From the NCBI GenBank assembly GCA_965213845.1, contig CBDCAI010000015.1, positions 1 through 64,000 on the forward strand: DNA of 64,000 nucleotides. Direction: 5' to 3'. This document shows, in pieces, positions 53,142-61,229 of the stretch. How positions within the stretch are numbered: the first letter of the stretch is position 1; each line of letters begins with the position of its first letter. Both the position numbers and the translations under genes were made by a program. A model generated the notes under the pieces. That model saw nothing but the letters and a program-made list of their open reading frames with translations. It did not search any database and had not been told where the DNA came from. Origin of the DNA: JBBROS01 sp965213845 (GTDB lineage: Bacteria; Pseudomonadota; Alphaproteobacteria; Acetobacterales; Acetobacteraceae).

Positions 53142-54291
53142 GACGACGACCGCCGATTCACCGGCGATGGAGCTGGCCCGGCGCAACATGGAGGTGTGCA
53201 ACGCCTGCCGCTATTGCGAAGGCTATTGCGCGGTCTTCCCGGCGATGCAGATGCGGCGTGACTTCACGTCGGGCGACCTCAACTACCTCGCCAACCTCTG
53301 TCACTCCTGCAAGGGCTGCTACTACGCCTGCCAGTATGCGCCGCCGCACGAGTTCGGCATCAACGTGCCCCAGGCGTTCTCACGCGTGCGGGCGGAAAGC
53401 TATGCGAAGTATGCCTGGCCGGCACCGCTGGCGGCGCTATACCGGCGCAACGGGCTGGTGATGGCGCTGGCGATGGCGGGCGGCGTGGTGGCGGTGCTGC
53501 TGCTGACGCTGGTGCTGCATGGGGGCGCGCTGTTCGTCGCGCACGACCAGACGCCCGGCCGCGGCTTCTACGAGGTGATCCCGTGGTCGGTGATGGTGTG
53601 GCCGGCCTCGGTCACCTTCCTGTTCTCGCTGTTGGCGCTGGGCATGGGGTTCGCGCACTTCTGGCGCGACACGGGGGGACGGCCGGCGGAGCTGACGCAG
53701 CCCAAGCCGTTGGCGCAGGCGCTGCACGACGCGGCGACGCTGACCTACCTGGGCGGCGGCGGGCACGGGTGCAACGACACCGATGAGAGCTTCTCCACGG
53801 CCCGGCGGCACGCGCACCATGCCATGGCCTACGGATTCCTGCTGTGCTTCGCATCCACCAGCGTCGCCACGCTCTACGACCACTTCCTGCACTGGCCGGC
53901 GCCCTACCCGTTCCTGAGCGTGCCGGTGATCCTGGGGACGCTGGGCGGCATCGGGCTGGTCGTGGGCTGCACCGGGCTGTTCTGGATGAAGCTGAAGGGC
54001 GATCAGGAGCCCCAGGCGCGGGAGCTGCTGGGCGCCGATAGCGGCCTGCTGCTGCTGTTGCTGCTGCTGGGGCTTTCGGGCCTGCTGCTGCTGGCGGTGC
54101 GGGCGACCGGCGCCATGGGCGTGACGCTCGCGGTGCATCTGGGGCTGGTGTTGGCGCTGTTCGTCACCCTGCCCTACAGCAAGTCGGTGCATGCGCTGTA
54201 TCGGCTGGGCGCGCTGATCCGGCACGCGATCGAGCGGCCGGGCGCCACGGGACGCAAGCGGGTGAGCGCGCCGCCGAACGTGCCGGTGTAG
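53128..54291 (+). CDS. tcuB: Tricarballylate utilisation iron-sulfur membrane protein
   Basis: 387 aa from a GTG at 53128 with a double AGGAG-type site. Two Cys clusters, CNACRYCEGYC and CHSCKGCYYACQYAPP, fit 4Fe-4S centres. About six helices with conserved His (HHAMAYGF, LYDHFLHW) follow, as expected for a haem/quinone-linked partner. TcuB reoxidises the FADH2 of TcuA and passes electrons to the quinone pool (known). Confidence 0.87.
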   Translation: MPATETTTADSPAMELARRNMEVCNACRYCEGYCAVFPAMQMRRDFTSGDLNYLANLCHSCKGCYYACQYAPPHEFGINVPQAFSRVRAESYAKYAWPAPLAALYRRNGLVMALAMAGGVVAVLLLTLVLHGGALFVAHDQTPGRGFYEVIPWSVMVWPASVTFLFSLLALGMGFAHFWRDTGGRPAELTQPKPLAQALHDAATLTYLGGGGHGCNDTDESFSTARRHAHHAMAYGFLLCFASTSVATLYDHFLHWPAPYPFLSVPVILGTLGGIGLVVGCTGLFWMKLKGDQEPQARELLGADSGLLLLLLLLGLSGLLLLAVRATGAMGVTLAVHLGLVLALFVTLPYSKSVHALYRLGALIRHAIERPGATGRKRVSAPPNVPV

Positions 54292-54308
54292 ACTGCCCTG
54301 CCCTGCCG

Positions 54309-55904
54309 TCAGCGGATCGCGGGGTCGGGGCGCACGTCCTGAGCGCGGGTCAGCTCGTCGACGCGCCCGTCGTGCGCCAGGCCGGCGCGCATGCCCCAGA
54401 CGTTCTTCTGCAGGTGGATGGGGATGATGCCGACGTCGCGCGCCAGGACGCGGGTGACCTCCTGCAGCATGGCTTCCCGCTTCGTTTCATCGATGACGCG
54501 CATGGCGGCGGCGAGCCCGGCGTCCAGCTCGGGGTTGGAGTAGCGGGCGCGGTTGACGGAACCCATGCCGGACTTCGCGTCGTAGGTGGCGACGGTGGAG
54601 CGGATGCCGGCGCCGGGTTCGCCGGTCGCGGTGCCCCACGAGACGAGGAAGGCGGAGAACTCCTGCCGTGAGGCGCGGGTGATGAAGCTGCTGTAGGGCC
54701 CCGTCTCGACGGCGGTGCGGACGCCGATCCGCGTCCACATCTGCGCGACCGCCTGGACGATGCGGAAGTCGTTGGGGTAGCGGTCGTTCGGGCCGTGCAG
54801 CGTGATCCTGAACCCCTGGGGGTAGCCGGCTTCAGCCAGCAGGCGGCGGGCCTCCTCGGGGTTGGCGCGCGGGGGCACCAGGTCCGGCACGTAGCCGAAG
54901 GTGCCGGGCGCCATGTACTGCAGGGTGGGCGTGGCGACGCCTTCCATGACGCGCGCCACCTCGGCCGTGCGGTCGATGGCCAGGCTCAATGCCCGGCGGA
55001 CGCGGACGTCCCGCAGCGGGTTCTTGTCCAGCGGCCGCCCGTCATTGTCCGTGATGAAGGGCGAGGCCCCGTCCCGGCCCTGGTCCATGGCGATGTAGAT
55101 CACGCGCAGGCTGTCGGCTTCCGAGAGCCTGACCTTGGGCTCGTTGCGGAGGTGGGCGACGTCGGCGGTGGGCACCTGGTCGATGAAGTCGACGTCGCCG
55201 GACAGCAGCGAGGCGGACCGGGCGGCCTCGTTGGTGACCTGGCGGTAGCTGACATGCGCCCAGGGGGATTTCTCGCCCCAATAGGCGTCGTTGCGATCGA
55301 GCTCGATCCGGTCGCCGAAGCGCACGGAGGCGACGCGGAACGGGCCGGTGCCGATGGCGAGCCTGCCGGAGTTGAAGTCCTCGGTCGCGGCGCCGGTGTG
55401 CAGGGCGCGGCTGAGGATCCAGACCTGGGTGAGGTTGCCCGGCAGCAGCGGGTCGGGGGTCTTCGTGTGCAGGCGGAGGGTGAGCGGATCCGGGATCTCG
55501 ACCCGGTCGATGGAGTAGATGAAGGTCGAGTAGGAGCCGGGGCTGTTCACGACGGCGGGGATGCGCTGGAAGGTGAAGGCGACGTCGTCGGCGGTGAAGG
55601 GCGTGCCGTCGTGGAAGGTGACGCCGGGGCGGAGCTTGAACTCCCAAAGGTCGTCGGCGAGCGCGGTCCAGCTGAGGGCGAGACCGGGCTTCAGGCGGGA
55701 CTGGCCGTCGGTGTCGATCAGGGCGCCGTAGACCATGGCGGCGAAGGCGTTGTTGGGCGAGATGTTGTGGTATTCGGGGTCGATGGAGGTGACCTGCGCG
55801 CCGACGCCCATGCGGAGCGTGTCGGCCTGCTGCTGCGCCCATGCCGGGCCTGCCGAAAGCAGGCTGGCCACGCACAGCGCTTGCCCGATCCTGGAACAGA
55901 ACAT
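54309..55904 (-). CDS. ABC substrate-binding protein, dipeptide family 5
   Basis: A 531-aa binding protein with a Sec signal (MFCSRIGQALCVASLLSAGPAWA). Features include ITSIDPEYHNISPNNAF-like text (QVTSIDPEYHNI), FKLRPGVTFHDGTPFTADD, IGTGPFRVASVRFGD and LQYMAPGTFGYVPD. It is less like the three paralogues at 25-33 kb and has no transporter core beside it. It converges with tcuB (17-base gap) and is divergent from the TauD gene. Confidence 0.87.
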   Translation of the reverse strand: MFCSRIGQALCVASLLSAGPAWAQQQADTLRMGVGAQVTSIDPEYHNISPNNAFAAMVYGALIDTDGQSRLKPGLALSWTALADDLWEFKLRPGVTFHDGTPFTADDVAFTFQRIPAVVNSPGSYSTFIYSIDRVEIPDPLTLRLHTKTPDPLLPGNLTQVWILSRALHTGAATEDFNSGRLAIGTGPFRVASVRFGDRIELDRNDAYWGEKSPWAHVSYRQVTNEAARSASLLSGDVDFIDQVPTADVAHLRNEPKVRLSEADSLRVIYIAMDQGRDGASPFITDNDGRPLDKNPLRDVRVRRALSLAIDRTAEVARVMEGVATPTLQYMAPGTFGYVPDLVPPRANPEEARRLLAEAGYPQGFRITLHGPNDRYPNDFRIVQAVAQMWTRIGVRTAVETGPYSSFITRASRQEFSAFLVSWGTATGEPGAGIRSTVATYDAKSGMGSVNRARYSNPELDAGLAAAMRVIDETKREAMLQEVTRVLARDVGIIPIHLQKNVWGMRAGLAHDGRVDELTRAQDVRPDPAIR

Positions 55905-55956
55905 CGCCGCCTCCCCCGTCGCTCGGCGATCGCCCGTGGGGCCGCCGTTGCCCCCG

Positions 55957-55986
55957 TTGTGGCACAGGCCCGCGGCACGGTATACC
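55957..55986 (+). promoter_or_regulatory. Candidate promoter of the TauD operon
   Basis: TTGTGG (55957-55962) and TATACC (55981-55986) are 18 bases apart, about 45 bases before the TauD start. The -10 lies in an 8-base palindrome (GGTATACC). Confidence 0.35.
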
Positions 55987-56029
55987 GGAGGGCGTCGGCA
56001 ACGACCGGCACCGAGGGAGGAGCACGCGG

Positions 56030-56950
56030 ATGCAGATCACGCCGAACGGGCATACGCCGGGTGGTGCCGCGCTGGGCGCGACGGTGGACGGGTTCGACCT
56101 GGGCGCGCCGCTGGGGCGGGCGGACTTCGGGGCCATCCTGCGGGCGCTGGGCGAGCACGGCGTGCTGTGCTTCCCGCGGCAGACGCTGACGGCGCTGCAG
56201 CTGAAGACGTTCTCGGCGCATTTCGGCGGGCTGCAGGTGTCGTTGACCGGCGGATACAGCGACCCGCTGGTGCCGGAGGTGATGGTGCTGTCGAACATCG
56301 TCGAGAACGGGGTGCCGATCGGCCTGTCGGACGCCGGGCAGGACTGGCACACGGACATGTCGTACAACGCGCTGATCGGCTTCAGCAACGTGCTGTATGG
56401 CGTCAAGATCCCGCATCGCGCCGGCAAGCCGCTGGGCAACACGGTGTTCGCCGACATGCGGGCGGCGTACGAGGGGCTGGATGACGATCTGCGGCAGCGC
56501 CTGCAGGGCATGACGGCCAGCCACGACTTCAACAAGTTCTGGGAGGAGATGCGCAGCCGCCCCGGCAGCACCCGCCCGGCGCTGACGGCCGAGCAGCGGG
56601 CGCGGCGCCCCGCGGCGACCCACCCGGTGTTCATGACCCACCCGATCAGCGGCCGCACGGTGCTGTACTGCAACCCCGGCTACGTCACCCGCATCAACGA
56701 GCTGGACGTGGCCGAGAGCGCCCGCGTGCTGGAGCTGCTGTTCGCGCACCAGCTGCAGGAGAATTACCTGCACGCCCATGTCTGGACCGAGGGCGACGTG
56801 TTGATGTGGGACCATATCGGCACGCTGCACAACGCGATCCCGGATTACGGGCCGGACGAGCCGCGGCTGATCAAGCGCTGCCAGGTGATGGCGGACCGGG
56901 TGTTCGACCCCGACTTCGTGCGCGAGGGCCTGCTGCAGGCGGCGGAATAA
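56030..56950 (+). CDS. TauD/TfdA-family 2-oxoglutarate dioxygenase
   Basis: 306 aa with GGGAGGAG before the ATG at 56030. The Fe(II)-binding H-x-D is in DWHTDMSYN and the distal His in HNAIPDYGPDE, followed by the 2-oxoglutarate Arg in LIKRC. The family hydroxylates taurine, 2,4-D, sulfonates and other small acids, usually releasing sulfite or an aldehyde. It leads an operon with the FAH-family, Ldh-family and ThDP genes. Confidence 0.88.
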   Translation: MQITPNGHTPGGAALGATVDGFDLGAPLGRADFGAILRALGEHGVLCFPRQTLTALQLKTFSAHFGGLQVSLTGGYSDPLVPEVMVLSNIVENGVPIGLSDAGQDWHTDMSYNALIGFSNVLYGVKIPHRAGKPLGNTVFADMRAAYEGLDDDLRQRLQGMTASHDFNKFWEEMRSRPGSTRPALTAEQRARRPAATHPVFMTHPISGRTVLYCNPGYVTRINELDVAESARVLELLFAHQLQENYLHAHVWTEGDVLMWDHIGTLHNAIPDYGPDEPRLIKRCQVMADRVFDPDFVREGLLQAAE

Positions 56951-56952
56951 CC

Positions 56953-57739
56953 GTGCGCTGGATCCGCTACACGCATGAGGGCCGCACCGGCTACGGCACG
57001 ATGCAGGGCGACGCGATCCACCAGGTGGCGGGCGGACCCTTCGACGGGCCGCCGCAGCCGACGGGGCGGGTGCACGCGCTGGCGGACGTGACGATCGAGG
57101 TGCCGGTGCTGCCGCGGACGTTCTACGCCGCCGGGCTGAACTACACGGAGCACGTGATCGAGGTGGCGAAGAAGCGGGGCGAGGCGCCGAGCTTCCCGCC
57201 CAAGCCCGACATGGGGATACCGGGCCAGCAACGCGCTGGTGGCGCACGGCCAGAACGTGGTGATCCCCCGCGACGCGACGAAGGTCCAGTACGAGGGCGA
57301 GATCGTCGTCGTGGTCGGCAGGACGGCCAGGCACCTGACCGAGGCGGACGCGCTGTCATGCGTGTTCGGCTACACGATCGGCAACGACGTCAGCGAGCGC
57401 AACTGGCAGAAAGAGGACCGCACCCTGTGGCGCGGCAAGAACACCGACACGTTCAAGCCGATGGGCCCCTGGATCGAGACCGACGTGGACCTCGATGCGA
57501 TGGAGACGATCGTGCGGCTGAACGGGACGGAGACGCTGCGCTTCCCCACCAACCACATGCTGTTCGGCATCCAGCGGTTCATCGCGACCATGACCCGGTA
57601 TGTGACGCTGCACCCGGGCGACGTGATCTGGATGGGCACCGACGGCTCCTCGCCCGACCTCAAGCCCGGCGACGTCGTCGAGATCGAGCTGACCGGGATC
57701 GGCACGCTCCGCAACCCCTTCGTTCTTGAAGACCGCTGA
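56953..57739 (+). pseudogene. Fumarylacetoacetate-hydrolase-family gene with a one-base frameshift
   Basis: It starts at the GTG at 56953, two bases after the dioxygenase stop (RWIRYTHEGRTGYGTMQG, FYAAGLNYTEHV). At PPKPDMG the frame must shift to continue as YRASNALVAHGQNVVIP, then VQYEGEIVVVVGR, the FGYTIGNDVSERNWQ region and HPGDVIWMGTDG. The A at 57217 is the extra base. With it removed, the protein is about 262 aa and has the metal-binding E and D residues of the family. Members hydrolyse or decarboxylate acylpyruvates. One isolated extra base may be a sequencing error. Confidence 0.8.
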
Positions 57740-57752
57740 AGGAAGACCGCCG

Positions 57753-58832
57753 ATGCCCGCAAGCTATGCCGCCCACCGCGCCCAGCTGGAGGCGCTGCTC
57801 GCCGCCTGGGGCATGCCCGGCCCCTTCGCGCATCGCACGGCGGAGGTGATGTCCTGGGCGGACCTGCACGGGGTGGACAGCCACGGGATCTCGATGATCC
57901 CCGCCTACCACGACCGGCACCGGACGGGCCGGGTGAAGATGGCCGCCGTGCCCCGGGTGGAGCGGGAGACGCCGGTGTCCGCATTGATCGACGCCGATGG
58001 CGGGCTGGGGCACGAGCCCTCGCGCCAGGCGATGGAGATCGCGATCCGCAAGGCGCAGACGATCGGGGTGGGGATCACGACGGTGCGGAACTCGTCGCAT
58101 TTCGGCGCGTGCGGCTTCTACGCGCGGATGGCGGCCGACGCCGGGATGATCGGGATGGTGGCGACGTCGGCCAGCGCCATCCAGGTGGCGCCCACGGGCG
58201 GTGCGGAGGCGCGGCTGGGCACGGACCCCTGGGCGTTCTCGGCGCCGGCGCAGGGACAGGCGCCCTTCCTGCTGGACATGGCGACGACGACGGTGGCGGC
58301 CGGGCGCATCCGCAACAAGGCGAACGAGAACCTGCCGGCGCCGCCGGGATGGCTGCTGACCAGCGAGGGCCTGCCCTCCACGGACCCGCTGGAGGCGGTG
58401 CAGAAGGGCGGGTTCCTGACGTCGCTGGGCGGCACGCCGGAGAGCAGCAGCTACAAGGGCTACGGGCTGGCGGCGATGGTGAACATCCTGAGCTCGTGCC
58501 TGTCCGGCGCGTCCCTGGTCACCGACCCCGGGCATACGACGAACCCGAAGGGGTTCGACATCGGCCACTTCTTCCTGGCGCTGAGCCCGACGCTGTTCCG
58601 CAGCCAGGAGGCGTTCGAGGCCGACGTGGCCCGGTTCTGCGACGGCTTGCGGGCGACCCGGCCCACGGACCCGGCCACGCCCGTGATGGTGGCGGGCGAC
58701 AAGGAGTTCCGCACCGCCGCACGCCGGTTGCAGGACGGGATCCCCGTCGGGCCCGGGCTGCTGGCGAAGGTGCGGCAGGTGGCGGAGCAGTCGGGCGTCG
58801 CCTGGCTGCTGGCCGACGCGAAGGCCGCCTGA
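57753..58832 (+). CDS. Ldh-family (malate/L-lactate/sulfolactate) NAD(P)-dependent dehydrogenase
   Basis: 359 aa with AAGGA before the ATG. It has the family's ADLHGVDSHGISMIPAY box (catalytic His), TVRNSSHFGACGFYA, LGTDPWAFSAPA, FLLDMATTTVAAGRI and the SYKGYGLAAMVNILS block. Members include malate, ureidoglycolate and L-sulfolactate (ComC) dehydrogenases. The two ComD/ComE-like genes that follow favour a 2-hydroxy-acid such as sulfolactate as substrate, but this is inference. Its stop overlaps the next ATG by one base. Confidence 0.85.
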   Translation: MPASYAAHRAQLEALLAAWGMPGPFAHRTAEVMSWADLHGVDSHGISMIPAYHDRHRTGRVKMAAVPRVERETPVSALIDADGGLGHEPSRQAMEIAIRKAQTIGVGITTVRNSSHFGACGFYARMAADAGMIGMVATSASAIQVAPTGGAEARLGTDPWAFSAPAQGQAPFLLDMATTTVAAGRIRNKANENLPAPPGWLLTSEGLPSTDPLEAVQKGGFLTSLGGTPESSSYKGYGLAAMVNILSSCLSGASLVTDPGHTTNPKGFDIGHFFLALSPTLFRSQEAFEADVARFCDGLRATRPTDPATPVMVAGDKEFRTAARRLQDGIPVGPGLLAKVRQVAEQSGVAWLLADAKAA

Positions 58833-59353
58833 TGGAAAGCTGGCACGCGACGCTGCATGGGACGATGACGGCGAACAAGGTGCGGCTGTTCACCTACGTG
58901 CCGGACCGGGTGCTGACGCCCCTGATCCAGGAGGTGGCGGGGGATGCCGGCATCCGGTCGTTCGTGACGGCGCGGGAGGAGGAGGCGGTGGGCATCCTGG
59001 CCGGGGCCTGGATGGGCGGGATGCTGGGGGTGCTGGCGATGCAGACCAGCGGGTTCGCGACGCTGCCGAACGCGCTGGCGTCCTTGGCCGTGCCGTATCA
59101 GATTCCGCTGATCATGATCGTCAGCGAGCGGGGCACGCTGGGGGAGTTCAACCTGGGCCAGGCGATGGTGTGCCGGACGATGCGCCCGGTGCTGGACGCG
59201 CTGGGGATCGAGCACCACACGATCACCCGGGCGGACGAGGCCGGGTTCATCGCCCACCGGTCGATCCAGCAGGCGGTGATGACGCAGGCGCCGGTGGCGC
59301 TGATCCTGTCGCCGCTGCTGACCGCGAGCCGGACAAGTGGGGCGAAGACATGA
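58832..59353 (+). CDS. ThDP-dependent decarboxylase, N-terminal (ComD-like) subunit
   Basis: 173 aa, the Pyr-binding half of a split thiamine-diphosphate decarboxylase. The catalytic Glu region is TAREEEAVGILAGAWMGG, and MQTSGFATLPNALASL and LIMIVSERGTLGEF follow. Length and motifs fit ComD of sulfopyruvate decarboxylase or the alpha half of phosphonopyruvate decarboxylase. It needs the next gene's product, with which it overlaps by ATGA. Confidence 0.83.
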   Translation: MESWHATLHGTMTANKVRLFTYVPDRVLTPLIQEVAGDAGIRSFVTAREEEAVGILAGAWMGGMLGVLAMQTSGFATLPNALASLAVPYQIPLIMIVSERGTLGEFNLGQAMVCRTMRPVLDALGIEHHTITRADEAGFIAHRSIQQAVMTQAPVALILSPLLTASRTSGAKT

Positions 59354-59970
59354 TTGATCAAATGACGGCCATGGACAGCCCGGCCCACCACGCCAACCGC
59401 AAGGTCATGGGGCGGTTCGACCTGACGCAGCGGCTGGTGGCGCGGCTGCACCGGGACGAGGCGGTGATCGGCGGCATCGGGAACACGAACTTCGACCTGT
59501 GGATGTCGGGCCAGCGGCCGCAGAACTTCTATATGCTGGGCAGCATGGGCCTGGCCTGCCCGATCGCGCTCGGGGTCGCGCTGGCGCAGCCGGGGCGCGG
59601 CGTGGTGGCGCTGGAGGGCGACGGGTCGCTGCTGATGCAGTTGGGCTGCCTGTCGACCATCGGCACGCTGCGGCCGGCGAACCTGATCGTCGTCGCGATG
59701 GACAACGCCTGTTACCAGATCACCGGGGGCCAGGCGACCGCGACGGCCTCGGGCACGGACCTGGTTGCGGTGGCCCTCGCGTCGGGGATCGGCAGCAGCC
59801 ACTGGGCCGCGGACGAGACGAGCTTCGAGACGCTGCTGGAGCGGTGCCTGGCGACGCCCGGCCCGCATTTCATCGCGGCGCGGATCGACGGCCGGCCGGC
59901 GACGGGCACGACGGAGCGCGATCCGATGCTGATCCGGCACCGGTTCATGCGGGGCATCGCCCCCGCCTGA
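59350..59970 (+). CDS. ThDP-dependent decarboxylase, C-terminal (ComE-like) subunit
   Basis: 206 aa, the ThDP/Mg-binding half. The cofactor motif runs from GDGSLLMQLG to VVAMDN (about residues 92-120). GGIGNTNFDLW and LGSMGLACPIALGVALA precede it as in ComE and phosphonopyruvate decarboxylase. The two subunits together should decarboxylate a 3-substituted pyruvate (sulfo- or phosphono-). It converges with the broken luciferase-like gene. Confidence 0.83.
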   Translation: MIDQMTAMDSPAHHANRKVMGRFDLTQRLVARLHRDEAVIGGIGNTNFDLWMSGQRPQNFYMLGSMGLACPIALGVALAQPGRGVVALEGDGSLLMQLGCLSTIGTLRPANLIVVAMDNACYQITGGQATATASGTDLVAVALASGIGSSHWAADETSFETLLERCLATPGPHFIAARIDGRPATGTTERDPMLIRHRFMRGIAPA

Positions 59971-59990
59971 ACCGCCGGCCAGGGCGCCCG

Positions 59991-61076
59991 TCAGGCGGCT
60001 CGGCGCATCCCGACATGGGGGGCGACCCGCTCCATGAACAGCGTCAGGCTGCTCGCCACCTGGTCCCACTGCATCGGGCCCATGCGGAAGGCGAGGATCA
60101 CGCCACCGACGCCCGTGGCCTCGAGCTCGGCCATCTTCTCGGCGACCGTGGCCGGGGAGCCGCAGATGACGCCGTCGCGCGGGTCGATCTTCTCGGGCGG
60201 GCGGGTGGTGGGGGCGACCATGGTGGCCCCTTGTTCCTGTTCGCACGCGGAGGCGCATGCGCGGACGCGGTGTTCCTGCATTGCGGTGATACAGCTGGGA
60301 GGCCGATCACGGTCGGCTTGCTGCGTCGGTCTCGGCCGACGAAGACGTTGCGCCAGACCCAGCTTTGCATCGAGGGCGGCGGCCATGGTGGGTTCGGGGA
60401 TCTTGTGGTCGGCGGCCGGCGGCGGCGCCAGGCGGCGATGCGGGTGCGGGTAGTTCTCCAGTTGCTTTGGACGTTCATGAGGAAGGGTTTGCCCCTTGGC
60501 GCCCAACTCCGGTGAGCGGAGGCGGCGCCGGATGCGGCCCTGGATCAGGCGAAGGGGTGGGGGCGGGTGTAGGGGCGGGGACGCAGGACGGGGACGTTGA
60601 GGGTCCCAGAAGCGGCCGTGGTGGGTGAAGCCGTGTTTCGCTGGTCCAGGCCTTGCAGCATGATGGCGGTGGCTTCTTCGAACCTGGCCTGGGCGTCGGC
60701 GGTGGTCGATGCCGTAGCCTTGGTATTCGTAGATGTTGTAGTTCGGTGCCGCGGCCCAGGCCGACGATGAGGCGGCCCTTGCTGAGGTGGTCGATCAACG
60801 AGAGTTGTTCGGCGATGCGGATGGGGTGGTGGAGGGACATCTGGGCGACGGCGATAGCCGATGTTGATGCGCTGGGTGGTGGCGACGGCGATGGCGGCGG
60901 CGAAGGTCGATGGGGTCGACGTAGGCGCAGTTGCCGTCGAAGTGGTGCTCGCTGAGCCAGACGGTGTCGACGCCCAGACGCTCCGAGAGCTGGACCTCCT
61001 GCATGACCTCGTCGATGACGGCGCCGTCGCGGGCGGGGTCGCGGCTTTCGGGGAACAGGAAGTTGCTGAAGCGCAT
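59991..61076 (-). pseudogene. Luciferase-like (LLM) monooxygenase, heavily frameshifted
   Basis: Starting at the ATG at 61076, the N-terminus is intact (MRFSNFLFPESRDP, VDTVWLSEHHFDGNCAYVDP). Family text then continues in changing frames: MSLHHPIRIAEQLSLIDHLS, GRLIVGLGRG, PFLMNVQSN and finally the clean C-terminus DGVICGSPATVAEKMAELEA to GMRRAA. I place extra single bases near 60908, 60853, 60744, 60700, 60653, 60365 and 60337, with more likely between 60400 and 60600. Nearly all look like insertions. It is either a dead gene or a badly called stretch; the intact protein would be about 355 aa. Confidence 0.75.
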
Positions 61077-61229
61077 GCCGGGCCTCCGGGATGAGGCGAA
61101 ATGCTAAGGCAGCGCGGACGGATCGGTCAATGACGCTGTCGCATACGGGCTGTCGACGCACGGGATCGTTTCGTTCTCTTTCCCGAAGGTAAATCAACTG
61201 TTACCCTGCCGTGAAGCCGGGGAGCAGCC

